Part shown: positions 9,826-19,352 of the stretch, piece after piece
Position numbering within the stretch: the first letter of the stretch is position 1
Layout of the letters: each line of letters opens with the position of its first letter
The notes under the pieces: model-generated
The model's database searches: none
The model's input: the letters and a program-made list of their open reading frames with translations, nothing else
What the model was told of the DNA's origin: nothing
Assembly (NCBI RefSeq): GCF_022179065.1
Contig: NZ_BPQD01000007.1
Coordinates: 310,001 to 374,000 of the forward strand
Length of the DNA stretch: 64,000 nt
DNA from: Methylobacterium adhaesivum
Lineage (GTDB): Bacteria; Pseudomonadota; Alphaproteobacteria; Rhizobiales; Beijerinckiaceae
Reading direction: 5' to 3'
Position numbers and translations under genes: made by a program

Positions 9826-10898
9826 GCCTCCGGATCGTCGGAAAACAGGCCGATCTGCGAGCCCGGATCGCGGCGCGGCTCGGGAAAGCCCATGTGTCGG
9901 AAGGCGTGCGGGGTCAGCATGCGGCCACGCGGGGTGCGCTGCACGAAGCCTTTCTGGATGAGGTAGGGCTCGATGATGTCCTCGATGGCGTCGCGCGGCT
10001 CGGACAGGGCCGCCGCGATGGTCTCGATGCCCACGGGACCGCCATTGAAGGATTTGGCGATCATCGTGAGGTACTTGCGGTCCATCACGTCGAGGCCCGC
10101 CGGATCGACGTCGAGGAGTTGGAGCGCCCGGTCGGCGATGGCCCGCGTCACCGTCGGCGCATCGGCCACGATGGCGAAGTCCCGCACCCGGCGCAGCAGG
10201 CGCCCGGCGATGCGCGGCGTGCCGCGCGCGCGCTTGGCGATCTCGTTGGCCCCCTCCTCCGACATGCCGAGGCCCAGCACCCGCGCGCCGCGCCGGACGA
10301 TGAGTTCGAGTTCGTCGACGTCGTAGAATTCGAGGCGGATCGGGATGCCGAAGCGGTCGCGCAGCGGCGTCGTCAGCAGGCCGGCGCGGGTGGTGGCTCC
10401 CACCAGGGTGAATTTCGGCAGCTCGATCTTCACCGAGCGGGCCGCCGGGCCTTCGCCGATGATGAGGTCGAGCTGGTAATCCTCCATGGCCGGGTAGAGG
10501 ATCTCCTCCACGGCGGGGTTGAGGCGGTGGATCTCGTCGATGAAGAGCACGTCGCGCTCCTCGAGGTTGGTGAGCTGGGCGGCGAGATCCCCCGCCTTGG
10601 CGATGACCGGGCCGGAGGTGGAGCGGAAGTTCACCCCGAGTTCGCGGGCGACGATCTGGGCGAGGGTTGTCTTGCCGAGGCCCGGCGGGCCGACGAACAG
10701 CACGTGGTCGAGGGCCGACCCGGTCTTCCGGGCCGACTCGATGAAGATGCTCATGTTGGCGCGCGCCGCCCGCTGACCGATGAACTCGGCGAGGCTCAAG
10801 GGGCGGATCGACGATTCGAGGTCGTCCTCCCGGCGCTCCGGCGTGAGGAGAGAGTCGGGAAGCGGGTGCAGGGTCGGCGATTTCGGCGGCTTGCTCAC
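9822..10898 (-). CDS. ruvB: Holliday junction branch migration helicase RuvB
   Basis: RuvB is the hexameric AAA+ motor that drives branch migration with RuvA. The product shows Walker A ([11 protein letters not shown]), Walker B ([11 protein letters not shown]), sensor 1 (LVGATTRAG) and a C-terminal winged helix ending [14 protein letters not shown] at 10898 is taken as start (358 residues). The frame stays open to 10964 but those residues are atypical for the family. ruvA lies 1.8 kb away, separated by iron-storage and Uma2 genes. Confidence 0.95.
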   Translation of the reverse strand: MSKPPKSPTLHPLPDSLLTPERREDDLESSIRPLSLAEFIGQRAARANMSIFIESARKTGSALDHVLFVGPPGLGKTTLAQIVARELGVNFRSTSGPVIAKAGDLAAQLTNLEERDVLFIDEIHRLNPAVEEILYPAMEDYQLDLIIGEGPAARSVKIELPKFTLVGATTRAGLLTTPLRDRFGIPIRLEFYDVDELELIVRRGARVLGLGMSEEGANEIAKRARGTPRIAGRLLRRVRDFAIVADAPTVTRAIADRALQLLDVDPAGLDVMDRKYLTMIAKSFNGGPVGIETIAAALSEPRDAIEDIIEPYLIQKGFVQRTPRGRMLTPHAFRHMGFPEPRRDPGSQIGLFSDDPEA

Positions 10899-11048
10899 AC
10901 GGGCTCCCGGCGTGGCCCGATGGGGCCTGCGTTCAGTGGCCCGGCGGGGCCTTGCGTCCAGCATCTGTTCTCAAGGGCCGATGTCGCACACCGGCACGGA
11001 TCGCGCTACATTGGTGGCGTCGGCGGGTGGCCGCCAGGGATGCGCACG

Positions 11049-11633
11049 ATGGGCGACGCCTCCGCGAATTTCGAGATGATGGGTTTCGACGATTTCGAGG
11101 AATTGCTGGCCGACAAGCCGCGCAACGAGCGTTGGGAGCTGATCGGCGGCCGGGTCGTCCGGATGATGGTCGGCGCACGCTGGGAACACGGTCGGATCGT
11201 CCAGAACATCGCGAGCCACCTGCATCAGGGCTTCCGGGCGAAAGGATCGTCCTGCCAGACGTTCGCCGAGACCTTCTATATGAAGAGTCGCCCCCTCGAC
11301 GCGGCGCTGCTGCCCGACATTCTCGTCGTGTGCGGCGGGATCGAAGCGGGCGCGACCTCAGTGGACAATCCCACGGTGCTGATCGAAGTGCTTTCTCCCG
11401 GCACGGAGGCGCGGGACCGCTTGGAGAAGTGGCGGATCTACCAGCAATTGCCCGCCTTGCAGCACTATGTCCTCGTGGCGCGCGACCGGCCACACCTCGA
11501 AGTTTACGATCGCGTCGACGGAGCCTGGAGCGGTTTTCGGGTGGTCGATGGAATGGACGCGGCCCTCGACCTCTTCGCGATCCAGGCCTCGCTCCCCTTG
11601 AGCGAAGTCTACTGGAGCGTGTTCGAATCTTGA
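11049..11633 (+). CDS. Uma2-family (DUF820) putative nuclease
   Basis: The 194-residue protein matches the Uma2/DUF820 group, which has a restriction-endonuclease-like core. The aspartate of LLPDILVV, the glutamate of LIEVLSPGTEARD and the following lysine (LEKWRIYQQ) correspond to a PD-(D/E)xK site. The ATG at 11049 has AGGGA 8 bases upstream; an alternative ATG at 11040 is too close to it. It lies on the plus strand between the minus-strand ruvB and bfr, so it interrupts the ruv cluster. The function of this family is largely unknown; DNase activity here is inference. Confidence 0.8.
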   Translation: MGDASANFEMMGFDDFEELLADKPRNERWELIGGRVVRMMVGARWEHGRIVQNIASHLHQGFRAKGSSCQTFAETFYMKSRPLDAALLPDILVVCGGIEAGATSVDNPTVLIEVLSPGTEARDRLEKWRIYQQLPALQHYVLVARDRPHLEVYDRVDGAWSGFRVVDGMDAALDLFAIQASLPLSEVYWSVFES

Positions 11634-11663
11634 AAAAGCCCGCGGCGCGCGAGGCGCCGCGGG
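11634..11663 (-). terminator. Rho-independent terminator after bfr
   Basis: A 10-bp perfect stem (CCCGCGGCGC at 11639-11648 with its complement at 11654-11663) is followed on the minus strand by a run of five T residues. It lies 10 bases beyond the bfr stop, so it most likely ends the bfd-bfr transcript. Confidence 0.75.
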
Positions 11664-11672
11664 GACGTCACG

Positions 11673-12170
11673 TCACTCGGCTTCCGGCGCGATGGGCTCG
11701 AGGCCGCCGATATGCTTCTGCGCGTAGAGCGGCAGGCCGATCTGGGAGATCAGCTCGAGCTGCGTCTCGAGGAAGTCGATATGGCCTTCCTCATCCTCGG
11801 CCAGATCCTCGAACAGGCGCTTCGACACGCGGTCGTTGATCGAATCGCAATATTTGGCGGCTTCGAGGTAGAGCGCCCGCGCCTCGGTCTCGGCGGCGAG
11901 ATCGCACTCGATGATCTCCTGCACGTTCTGGCCGATCCGCAGCGGATCGAGTTCCTGCAGGTTCGGGAAGCCGTCGAGGAACAGGATGCGATCGACGAAG
12001 CGATCGGCGTGCTGCATCTCTTCGATCGATTCTTTGCGCCAGAACTTGGCGAGATCGATGTAGCCCCAGTCATTGAGCATGCGGAAATGGAGCCAGTACT
12101 GGCTCACCGCCGTCAGTTCGCTGCGCAGTCCCCGATTGAGGTACTCGACGACCTTCGCATCACCCTTCAT
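11673..12170 (-). CDS. bfr: Bacterioferritin
   Basis: Bacterioferritin stores iron as a ferric mineral in a 24-subunit shell. The 165-residue length and ferroxidase ligands fit: E in [11 protein letters not shown], ExxH in [12 protein letters not shown], and E/ExxH in [13 protein letters not shown]. The haem-binding methionine is probably the one in [15 protein letters not shown] or the adjacent family position. It lies 60 bp downstream of bfd on the same strand, so storage and iron release are probably co-transcribed. Confidence 0.95.
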   Translation of the reverse strand: MKGDAKVVEYLNRGLRSELTAVSQYWLHFRMLNDWGYIDLAKFWRKESIEEMQHADRFVDRILFLDGFPNLQELDPLRIGQNVQEIIECDLAAETEARALYLEAAKYCDSINDRVSKRLFEDLAEDEEGHIDFLETQLELISQIGLPLYAQKHIGGLEPIAPEAE

Positions 12171-12230
12171 CCGCCCAATCTCCCTTGAGGCACCATAGTC
12201 GGAAGGGAGCGTGGCATCCCGTATGGACGC

Positions 12231-12500
12231 TCAGGCGGCGATCCCCTCCTCCGCAGTCTGGACCTTGACCAAACTACAGCCCGTTGCGCAAGTCGCCGAG
12301 CACGCATGGGTTGCCTCTTCGAGGGCACCCTGCAGGGCGTTCTGCATGATCGAGCGGATGGTCCGGGCGCAGCGTCCACACTTCGGGCTGCATCCGAGAC
12401 AGGCCTGAACCTGGGCCGGCGTGCGCGGACAATCCGGCCCGCGATGGAGACAGGCGCGGACCGCGTTGTCGGACAGGACGTTACAGGAGCAGACGATCAT
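12231..12500 (-). CDS. bfd: Bacterioferritin-associated [2Fe-2S] ferredoxin
   Basis: Bfd reduces bacterioferritin so that iron can be released. The 89-residue product begins MIVCSCN, with C4 and C6, and has the second cysteine pair in CGRC (C41 and C44), the Bfd [2Fe-2S] ligands. It is longer than the usual 60-odd residues: the inter-cysteine loop is slightly expanded, and the C-terminus adds a cysteine-rich stretch (HACSATCATGC) absent from the classical protein. It precedes bfr in the same direction. Confidence 0.9.
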   Translation of the reverse strand: MIVCSCNVLSDNAVRACLHRGPDCPRTPAQVQACLGCSPKCGRCARTIRSIMQNALQGALEEATHACSATCATGCSLVKVQTAEEGIAA

Positions 12501-12582
12501 GCGGAATCGGAACTCGCGCTAGGCATCGTGCCGGTGGGGAGGATTCCGGGTCTCGCCACCCGGGCCTTCAAGGGAACGCTAG

Positions 12583-12599
12583 ATTAGAATAATTGAAAA
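12583..12599. promoter_or_regulatory. Candidate Irr iron-control element upstream of bfd
   Basis: ATTAGAATAATTGAAAA lies about 83 bp upstream of the bfd start in an AT-rich patch. Against the rhizobial Irr box (TTTAGAA-type half-sites) I count 13 of 17 matches, with an almost intact left half-site. Irr controls bfr/bfd genes in many alphaproteobacteria, so regulation by iron through Irr is plausible. The right half is degenerate and this was matched only by eye. Confidence 0.4.
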
Positions 12600-12705
12600 C
12601 TGAAGTGATTTCAGCACCTTAGCGTCGCAGGCCGACTGTGACAAGGCTCGCCCGAAACGTCAAGCGGACAACTGGATCGCGTGCGAGCGATCCATCGTCG
12701 GAAGC

Positions 12706-13323
12706 TCAGCGCGCGAGCTCGCGAAGCCCGAGCCGGATCAGGGTCTTGGCCTCCGCCCCCTCCCCGGCCCCCGCGAGGACGGCCGCAATGGCGGCGGAGG
12801 CCTGCACGGGGGCGTAGCCGAGATTGACCAGGGCCGAGACGGCATCGGCGACGGGCTGGGGCGCGGATCGATCCGCGACGGCGCCGTTGAGGGCGATGAC
12901 GGAGGGATCGATGGGCGCGTAGGCCGGCGCCTTGTCCTTGAGTTCGGCGACCAGCCGGGCGGCGAGGCGCGGACCGACGCCGGGGGCACGGGCCACCGCC
13001 GTCTTGTCGCCCATGGCGATGGCCGAGGCGAGGGCTTCCGGCTCCAGCACGGAGAGCAGCCCGAGGGCCACCTTGGAGCCGACCCCCTGCACGGTCTGGA
13101 GGAGGCGGAACCACTCCCGCTCCGGGTCGGACCGAAAGCCGTAGAGGCGGATCATGTCCTCGCGGACATGGGTGTCGATGGCGAGTTGCGCGGCCTCGCC
13201 CACGGCCGGCAGCCGCTGGAGCGTGCGGGCCGAGCAATGCACCACGTAGCCGACGCCCTGAACGTCGAGGATCACGAAATCCTCGCCGTAGGAATCCACC
13301 ACACCCTTCAGCTTGCCGATCAT
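12706..13323 (-). CDS. ruvA: Holliday junction DNA-binding protein RuvA
   Basis: RuvA binds four-way junctions and loads RuvB. The 205-residue product has the N-terminal OB domain starting [21 protein letters not shown], a helix-hairpin-helix region ([16 protein letters not shown] and [19 protein letters not shown]) and a small C-terminal domain joined by a flexible linker. The neighbouring yceI gene is divergent from it. Confidence 0.95.
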   Translation of the reverse strand: MIGKLKGVVDSYGEDFVILDVQGVGYVVHCSARTLQRLPAVGEAAQLAIDTHVREDMIRLYGFRSDPEREWFRLLQTVQGVGSKVALGLLSVLEPEALASAIAMGDKTAVARAPGVGPRLAARLVAELKDKAPAYAPIDPSVIALNGAVADRSAPQPVADAVSALVNLGYAPVQASAAIAAVLAGAGEGAEAKTLIRLGLRELAR

Positions 13324-13394
13324 GCGAAGTCTCTTATCAGAGGGAACGGAGCAGCGTCCGGGAGATGGCCGGGCGGCCGGGAGCGAGGAACGAC

Positions 13395-14057
13395 ATGACG
13401 CGTGGATCCGTGATTGCCTATGCCCGAACCAACCCGCGCGCCGCCCTGCGCAGTATCACCGTTCTCGCCGTGATGCTGTCTGGCGCCGCCCATGCCCAGG
13501 AGGTGGCTCCGCCTGCCCCCACCACCGACCCGACGCAGGTGCGATCCGGCGCCTACCGCCTCGATTCGGCGCACGGCAAGATCACGTGGTCGCTCAGCCA
13601 CCTCGGCTTCTCGACCTATTACGGGCAGATCACCGACGTGGCGGCCGAGGCGACCCTGGATGCGAAGGCGCCCCAGGCGAGCCGCATCAGCGTCACCATC
13701 GGCACGCCGAGCATCACCGGCCTCAACGACAAGCTCGATGCCCATCTCAAGGGCCCGGATTTCTTCGACGCGCAGAAATTCCCAACGGCCACCTTCGCCA
13801 GCACTTCCATCGAGCCGACGAGCCCGACGACGGCGCGGGTCAACGGCACCCTCACGTTGAAGGGCGTCGCCAAGCCGATCTCGTTCGATGCCACCTTCAA
13901 CCAAGCCGGCCTGCACCCCGTCGACAAGCTCTACACCGTGGGCTTCGACGGACGCGCCGTGATCAAGCGCTCGGATTTCGGAATCACCGCCTACCTGCCG
14001 ATGGTGGGCGACGAGGTGACCCTGCGCCTGGAGGGCGAGTTCAAGGCGATCCCCTGA
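13395..14057 (+). CDS. YceI-family periplasmic lipid-binding protein
   Basis: The 220-residue product has a signal peptide (cleaved near AAHAQ) followed by a YceI lipocalin-like domain. Typical segments are [39 protein letters not shown] and a terminal [12 protein letters not shown]. YceI proteins bind polyisoprenoid-type lipids; the ligand here is unknown. The ATG at 13395 is preceded by GAGGAA at a good distance. It lies on the plus strand between ruvA and ruvC. Confidence 0.9.
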   Translation: MTRGSVIAYARTNPRAALRSITVLAVMLSGAAHAQEVAPPAPTTDPTQVRSGAYRLDSAHGKITWSLSHLGFSTYYGQITDVAAEATLDAKAPQASRISVTIGTPSITGLNDKLDAHLKGPDFFDAQKFPTATFASTSIEPTSPTTARVNGTLTLKGVAKPISFDATFNQAGLHPVDKLYTVGFDGRAVIKRSDFGITAYLPMVGDEVTLRLEGEFKAIP

Positions 14058-14132
14058 CGCACCACGCAGGGCGATCCGGGCTCGAAGGGCTCAGCCCTTC
14101 GCGGGTCCAGGGCGGAGCCCTGGAGTCCGGGC

Positions 14133-14699
14133 TCACGCCTTGGCGAGGGCGGCGGCGATGCGGGCGGCGGCGAGCGTGCTCATCCCGGGCACGGGGGCGT
14201 GGCGCCGCGTGAGGGCGTGGGAGGCGCGGTGGTTCGCGTGGGTGACGGCGATGGCGAGGGCATCGGCGGCATCCGCCGTCTTGAACTCGGCCTTCGGCAT
14301 AAGGAACTTCACCATCGCCTGGATCTGGACCTTGTCGGCATGGCCGGCGCCGCAGACCGTCTTCTTCACGAGGTTCGCCGCGTATTCGGACACGGGCAGC
14401 CCGGCGAGCGCCGGCACCAGCAAGGCGACGGCGCGGGCATGGCCGAGCTTCAGCGTCGCCTGGGCGTCCTTGTTGACGAAAGTCTCCTCCACGGCGACCT
14501 CATCGGGCGCGAAACCCTGGACCACCCGGGTGATGCCCTCGTGCAGTTCGCGCAGGCGCAGGGCCAGGGGCAGGTCCCCGTCCGAGGTCACCACGCCGCA
14601 ATCGACGTAGGCGAGCTTCGTCCCCGTGACGGTGACGACGCCCCAACCGGTGCGGCGCAGTCCGGGGTCGATACCGAGGATTCGGACGGGAACGGTCAT
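14133..14699 (-). CDS. ruvC: Crossover junction endodeoxyribonuclease RuvC
   Basis: RuvC resolves Holliday junctions. The 188-residue product opens with the catalytic aspartate motif [14 protein letters not shown] and has the further acidic residues of [12 protein letters not shown] and the C-terminal [16 protein letters not shown]. The ATG at 14699 gives the normal N-terminus; the frame extends to 14750 without family similarity. Confidence 0.95.
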   Translation of the reverse strand: MTVPVRILGIDPGLRRTGWGVVTVTGTKLAYVDCGVVTSDGDLPLALRLRELHEGITRVVQGFAPDEVAVEETFVNKDAQATLKLGHARAVALLVPALAGLPVSEYAANLVKKTVCGAGHADKVQIQAMVKFLMPKAEFKTADAADALAIAVTHANHRASHALTRRHAPVPGMSTLAAARIAAALAKA

Positions 14700-14799
14700 G
14701 CGCGGTGAGGCCCCGGGGCGCCGATCGCCCCCGTGTCGAGCGTTAGGCACATACCGTGAACGGAGGGTTTCGCCAAACCGTGCCCGTCAGAATGCGAAC

Positions 14800-14825
14800 G
14801 GCGCGGCCCCGTGAAGGGCCGCGCC
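14800..14825 (-). terminator. GC-rich hairpin after glnII
   Basis: A 10-bp perfect stem (GGCGCGGCCC with GGGCCGCGCC) lies 27 bases beyond the glnII stop. The following bases on the minus strand are only moderately T-rich, so termination efficiency is uncertain. Confidence 0.5.
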
Positions 14826-14852
14826 GCGCCGTAGGCCATCAGCCGGTTCGCC

Positions 14853-15893
14853 TCAGGCGGCGGCCGAGACTCCGGCGGCCGTCGGAACCGACGCGACGGT
14901 CTTCAGGATCTGCGAGGCGATCTGGTAGGGGTCCCCCTGGCTGTTGGGACGGCGGTCTTCCAGGTAGCCCTTGTAGTCGTTGTTGACGAAGCTGTGCGGC
15001 ACGCGGATCGAGGCGCCGCGATCGGCCACGCCGTAGCTGAACTGGTCGATGGCCGCCGTCTCGTGCTTGCCCGTCAGGCGCATGTGGTTGTCGGGGCCGT
15101 AGACGGCGATATGGTCGTCGAGGTTCTCCTTAAAGGCTGCCATCAGCGCCTCGAAGTAGGCCTTGCCGCCCACCGTGCGCAGGTGCTCGGTGGAGAAGTT
15201 GGCATGCATGCCAGAGCCGTTCCAGTCGGTCGCGCCGAGCGGCTTGCAATGGTATTCGATGTCGATCTCGTACTTTTCGCACAGGCGCTGGAGGATGTAG
15301 CGGGCAACCCACATCTCGTCGGCGGCCTTCTTGGAGCCCTTTCCGAAGATCTGGAACTCCCACTGGCCCTTGGCCACCTCGGCGTTGATGCCCTCGTGGT
15401 TGATGCCGGCGTCGAGGCAGAGGTCGAGGTGCTCCTCGACGATCTTGCGGGCGATGGAACCGACTTCCTTGTAGCCGACGCCGCAATAATACGGGCCCTG
15501 CGGCGCAGGGTAGCCGGACGTGGGAAAGCCGAGGGGACGGCCGTCCTTGTAGAAGAAGTACTCCTGCTCGAAACCGAACCAGGCGCCGTCGTCATCCAGG
15601 ATGGTGGCGCGCTTGTTCGACACGTGCGGGGTCACGCCGTCCGGCATCATCACTTCGCACATGACCAGCACGCCGTTCTTGCGGGTGGAGTCGGGGAAGT
15701 GACGCACGGGCTTGAGCATGCAGTCGGACGAACCGCCCTCGGCCTGCAGGGTCGAGCTGCCGTCGAAGCCCCACATGGGGAGTTGCTCGAGGGTCGGGAA
15801 GCTGTCGAAGTCCTTGATCTGCGTCTTGCCGCGCAGGTTGGGGACGGGCGTGTAGCCGTCCAACCAGATATACTCGAGCTTGTACTTCGTCAT
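14853..15893 (-). CDS. glnII: Glutamine synthetase type II (GlnII)
   Basis: GlnII makes glutamine from glutamate, ammonia and ATP. The 346-residue length and the eukaryotic-type sequence (YIWLDGYTPVPNLRGKT, WGFDGSSTLQAEG, WFGFEQEYFF, HCKPLGATDWNGSGMHANFS) separate it from the longer GlnA type. The ATG at 15893 begins the conserved MTKYKLEYIW. Rhizobial GlnII enzymes are usually nitrogen-regulated. The divergent DUF2735 gene is a common companion. Confidence 0.95.
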   Translation of the reverse strand: MTKYKLEYIWLDGYTPVPNLRGKTQIKDFDSFPTLEQLPMWGFDGSSTLQAEGGSSDCMLKPVRHFPDSTRKNGVLVMCEVMMPDGVTPHVSNKRATILDDDGAWFGFEQEYFFYKDGRPLGFPTSGYPAPQGPYYCGVGYKEVGSIARKIVEEHLDLCLDAGINHEGINAEVAKGQWEFQIFGKGSKKAADEMWVARYILQRLCEKYEIDIEYHCKPLGATDWNGSGMHANFSTEHLRTVGGKAYFEALMAAFKENLDDHIAVYGPDNHMRLTGKHETAAIDQFSYGVADRGASIRVPHSFVNNDYKGYLEDRRPNSQGDPYQIASQILKTVASVPTAAGVSAAA

Positions 15894-16348
15894 CGTGAAG
15901 TCTCTCTTTCGTTCGAGGAGCGGACCGGCGGCAAGAGCGGACCATCGGCGCCCCGGGGAACTGCGCCCTCGCAAACGCATTTGCTATGCCAACTCGGTTT
16001 TCTTGCTCACCGCGGCGAGCCCCCTCGGGTATGCTCGACGCCACCGCGCGCGATCGCACACCCTGTAGGCAATGTGCAATTTTTTTAATCAATCACTGCC
16101 TATGCCATGTTCTTAAGCAGAAATGTGAGAGCAACGGTCGGATCTCACGTCAGCAAAAGTAACGAATTTCCGAAGGCCAGCTTGCGCAAGACACTGTTGC
16201 TCGGTGTTTTTGCAATCATCGACCTGCGCATATTTCTGGCAAATGGCGGTTTTATTCGTGCCAGGCCGCGCAATCCGGCATCGAAGCGCCTATGTTGTGG
16301 GCGAGCGCCGAGAGGGTCCCGGCCCTGCTTCGAAGGAGACCGCGTTCG
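15894..16348. other. Intergenic region between divergent glnII and DUF2735 genes
   Basis: These 455 bases hold no convincing gene. Two AT-rich patches (around 16078-16095 and 16150-16250) are likely to contain the promoters of the two divergent genes. I looked for a sigma-54 GG-N10-GC promoter upstream of glnII and did not find a convincing match by eye. Confidence 0.5.
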
Positions 16349-16543
16349 ATGATGTCGTCCGTCACCCGCGAAACCGCCAAGATCTACGCTTTTCCCGTCG
16401 GAGGCCGTCTCGGCGCCGACCGCCGCGAGGCCGGTCGCCGTACGCACGAGACGAAGGCGACACCGGCCGGGCCGGTCGTCCCGGCCCTCTGCGGCTACCA
16501 CGAGGCCGCCCTCATGGACGCAGACCGCTCGCGCAAATCCTGA
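16349..16543 (+). CDS. DUF2735 small protein
   Basis: The 64-residue protein has the DUF2735 hallmarks: KIYAFPVGGR near the N-terminus and GYHEAALMDADRSRK at the C-terminus. The ATG at 16349 follows AAGGAG about 10 bases upstream; a second ATG follows directly. DUF2735 genes are found in Hyphomicrobiales, often beside glnII, as here, which suggests but does not prove a role in nitrogen assimilation. Confidence 0.8.
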   Translation: MMSSVTRETAKIYAFPVGGRLGADRREAGRRTHETKATPAGPVVPALCGYHEAALMDADRSRKS

Positions 16544-16653
16544 GGACTCCGGCCAGATCCGATTAATCTCCTCGGGACGACGGATTCGGGCTTCGCTCGA
16601 GCACCGGGCGGACTTCTCGACCCGGCGGCCGCTTCGATCGAGCGGACGCCGGC

Positions 16654-17610
16654 TCAAACCCCGAAGATCGACCAGCCGAGGCGCCGGGTCAGGGCTTCGA
16701 GGGCGATGCGACCGAGATGGGAATTGCCCGAGGCGTCGAGACCGGGCGACCAGACGGCGATGGAGGCGCGCCCCGGCGCGACCGCGAGGATGCCGCCGCC
16801 GACCCCACTCTTGCCCGGCAGACCGACGCGATAGGCGAACTCGCCCGACCCGTCGTAGTGTCCGCAGGTGAGCATTACGGCGTTGATGCGTCGCGCTCGC
16901 TCGGCCGAGACCACGGAATGTCCCGTGGACGGCGTGCGGCCCGAATGGGCGAGGAAGCGCCCGGCCCTGGCGAGCTGCCGGCACGTCATCGCGATGGCGC
17001 AGTGGTGGAAGTAGACGCCGAGGGTGAAATCCACTGGATTGTCGAGGACGCCGAAGGATTTCATGTAGTTGGCGAGCGCCACGTTCCGGAATCCCGTGCG
17101 CAGCTCCGAGGCCGCCACCGCCTCGTCGATGGCGATGGTCGGATCCTCGGCCAGGAACTGCATGAAACGCAGAATTTCACCCAGGGCCTCGCGGGGTTGG
17201 TGCCCCGAGAGGATCACGTCGGTGACGGCGATGGCGCCGGCATTGATGAAGGGATTGCGCGGAATGCCGCGCTCGCGCTCCAGCTGGACGATGGAGTTGA
17301 ACGGGCTTCCTGAGGGCTCGCGCCCGACCCGGCGCCACAGGCGGTCTCCGACCATGCCGAGCGCCAGAGTGAGGGTGAACACCTTCGAGATGCTCTGGAT
17401 CGAGAAGGCCACGTCGGCATCGCCGCCGGCCGCGACGGTGCCGTCGGCATCGATGACCACGAGGCCGAAGGCATTCGCGTCGACCCGGGCGAGCTCGGGA
17501 ATGTAGGTCGCGACCTCGCCCCGATCGGGCCGCGCCCGCATCTCCTCGGCGATCTCCCGCACCACGGCGTGCAGGTCGGGGCTGGGGCTGTGCGGCACGG
17601 GCGGTCTCAC
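16654..17610 (-). CDS. glsA: Glutaminase
   Basis: This 318-residue serine-type glutaminase converts glutamine to glutamate and ammonia. It has the beta-lactamase-like S-x-x-K site in [10 protein letters not shown] (S73 and K76), the NPFINAGAI segment and the C-terminal [12 protein letters not shown] and GLDASGNS motifs. It lies next to the glnII-DUF2735 pair, so synthesis and breakdown of glutamine are encoded close together, though in separate transcription units. Confidence 0.93.
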   Translation of the reverse strand: MRPPVPHSPSPDLHAVVREIAEEMRARPDRGEVATYIPELARVDANAFGLVVIDADGTVAAGGDADVAFSIQSISKVFTLTLALGMVGDRLWRRVGREPSGSPFNSIVQLERERGIPRNPFINAGAIAVTDVILSGHQPREALGEILRFMQFLAEDPTIAIDEAVAASELRTGFRNVALANYMKSFGVLDNPVDFTLGVYFHHCAIAMTCRQLARAGRFLAHSGRTPSTGHSVVSAERARRINAVMLTCGHYDGSGEFAYRVGLPGKSGVGGGILAVAPGRASIAVWSPGLDASGNSHLGRIALEALTRRLGWSIFGV

Positions 17611-17680
17611 GGGGGCTGACGGATCGTTTCTCGCGGACGCAATGAAACTGCCAAGCCCCGCGAAACCGCCAAACGCCCCC

Positions 17681-18427
17681 TCAGCCGGCCAGCTTCTCCA
17701 TCAGGGATTCCGACAGGGCGAAGTTTACGAAGACGTTCTGCACGTCGTCCTGATCCTCGATCACCTCGACGAGGCGCAGCAGCTTCTCGCCGGTCTCGTC
17801 ATCGACCTCGATGGTGTTCTGCGCCTTCCAGATCAGCGCCGTGCGGCGGGGCTCACCGAAACGCGCCTCCAGGGCCTTGGACACCTCGCCGTAGGCCTCC
17901 TGGGCGCAGGTGACCTCGTGGCCATCGGCATCCGAGCGGACATCGTCGGCACCGGCCTCGATGGCGGCCTCGAGCATGGTGTCGGCATCCGCCACTTTGG
18001 CGTCGAATTCCACCACGCCGACATGGTCGAACATGAACGAGACCGCGCCGGTCTCGGCGAGGCTCCCGCCGGACTTGGTGAAGGCCGAGCGCACGTCGGA
18101 GGCCGTCCGGTTGCGGTTGTCCGTCTGCGCCTCGACGATGAGGGCGGCGCCGCCGGGACCATAGCCCTCGTAGCGGATCTCGTCGTAGCTCTCGCCATCG
18201 GCGCCCTGCGCCTTCTTAATGGCGCGCTCGATATTGTCCTTGGGCACGTTCTCGGCCCGGGCCGCGATGATGGCGGCGCGCAGGCGGGCGTTCATCGCCG
18301 GATCGGGCAGGCCGAGCTTGGCCGCGACGGTGATCTCGCGGGCGAGCTTGCCGAAGATCTTCGACCGGACCGCGTCGACGCGGCCCTTGCGGTGCATGAT
18401 GTTTTTGAACTGGGAATGGCCGGCCAT
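17681..18427 (-). CDS. yebC: YebC/PmpR-family protein
   Basis: The 248-residue product begins [21 protein letters not shown] and continues with the full YebC/TACO1 sequence ([32 protein letters not shown]). The family has been described both as DNA-binding regulators and as ribosome-associated factors that help translation of proline-rich stretches. Nothing around it favours one role. Confidence 0.95.
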   Translation of the reverse strand: MAGHSQFKNIMHRKGRVDAVRSKIFGKLAREITVAAKLGLPDPAMNARLRAAIIAARAENVPKDNIERAIKKAQGADGESYDEIRYEGYGPGGAALIVEAQTDNRNRTASDVRSAFTKSGGSLAETGAVSFMFDHVGVVEFDAKVADADTMLEAAIEAGADDVRSDADGHEVTCAQEAYGEVSKALEARFGEPRRTALIWKAQNTIEVDDETGEKLLRLVEVIEDQDDVQNVFVNFALSESLMEKLAG

Positions 18428-18550
18428 AGCTGACGGACTCTCGCGAAAAGGGCGGCGCCGGAGGAGATGCGCAGGACGCTGAAGGGGGTGCGTTTATAGG
18501 CCAGGGCCGCGCGACGTGGCAACGCGGACGCCCTGCGGGCGTTGACTGGG

Positions 18551-18733
18551 ATGAACATTCGGAAACACGAGCGCCTCGACGTCCTGAGGTCCGGGCCGCG
18601 GACCGGTTCCGCAGCGCGATCCGTCGATTGGGGCCGACTCGGTCTCGCGGCCATCCTCGGTCTGGTGGCCGGCACGATCCTGTGTCCCACCCCGGCCAAG
18701 GGCCGGACGTCCACCGACCGCGACCGGGCGTAA
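18551..18733 (+). CDS. Small putative membrane protein
   Basis: A 60-residue frame with a basic N-terminus and one hydrophobic segment (LGLAAILGLVAGTILC) that could be a membrane helix. A TTG at 18542 would add three residues. There is no recognisable family or clear ribosome binding site; it may be a chance frame in GC-rich DNA. Confidence 0.3.
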   Translation: MNIRKHERLDVLRSGPRTGSAARSVDWGRLGLAAILGLVAGTILCPTPAKGRTSTDRDRA

Positions 18734-19352
18734 AGGGCCGCGTCCCCGCCGTGTGTGCCCCAACGGGCTAGGTCGCCGACGCCCCCGCTCGGGCACCGGC
18801 AACCGGGCGGGAGCGTCGCCTGAATCTGGAGCGGTTGCCGGAACACGCGGAGCCTTTCGCGGCGCTCCAATGGCCGGCGGGCGGCGCAGCACGGCCACGC
18901 CCTTTTCTCGTTCAAGTCTTCGATCGATCAACGGCGTCGTATTCCCGCCGGAGCATAAATTTAAGCCCGCGATCGACCATCGTATCCATCCCAAAATTTA
19001 CAAACAAACCTATATATTTGGTTATTACGATCTCGTAATTATAGATGTCTGCCAGGTAGACGCATAAATCCCTCATCGATCTGAATCGGCACATGGCCAC
19101 AAACTCATAAGAAAAATTCCAAGGAAGCTTGAAAAGAACCGCCATCCTTCCAGATGGGATGCCAAATCCTCCTACGATCTCCGTCCGATTCCGTACAAAG
19201 TCTTGGTCCGCATTCACAAATTCGATGCGACCGCCTGATCCGACAACGCTCTTCTCGAAATCGAAGCGGCCGACACAAACGCGCAACACGCTTTTGCAGA
19301 ATGCTTTACCAAACCGCACAGCACCACACCTTGCGGCCATAAAAGAGATGAA
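18734..19352. other. AT-rich stretch without a convincing gene
   Basis: About 600 bases, with 18950-19350 clearly lower in GC than the surroundings. A 142-codon minus-strand frame (18912-19340) exists, but its product has no recognisable domain and no ribosome binding site. The low GC continues into the following acyltransferase gene, which suggests imported DNA and a promoter for that gene. Confidence 0.4.

Noticed and set aside
9894-11039. Long plus-strand frame that continues into the Uma2 gene
   Set aside because: Everything before 11040 is antisense to ruvB; only the part from 11049 is a real gene.
16060-16110. Possible sigma-54 promoter or NtrC site upstream of glnII
   Set aside because: TGGCAT and TTGCAC elements are present, but the required GG-N10-GC spacing is not met.
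18912-19340. 142-codon minus-strand frame in AT-rich DNA
   Set aside because: No domain, no ribosome site and unusual composition; more likely a chance frame in a low-GC patch.
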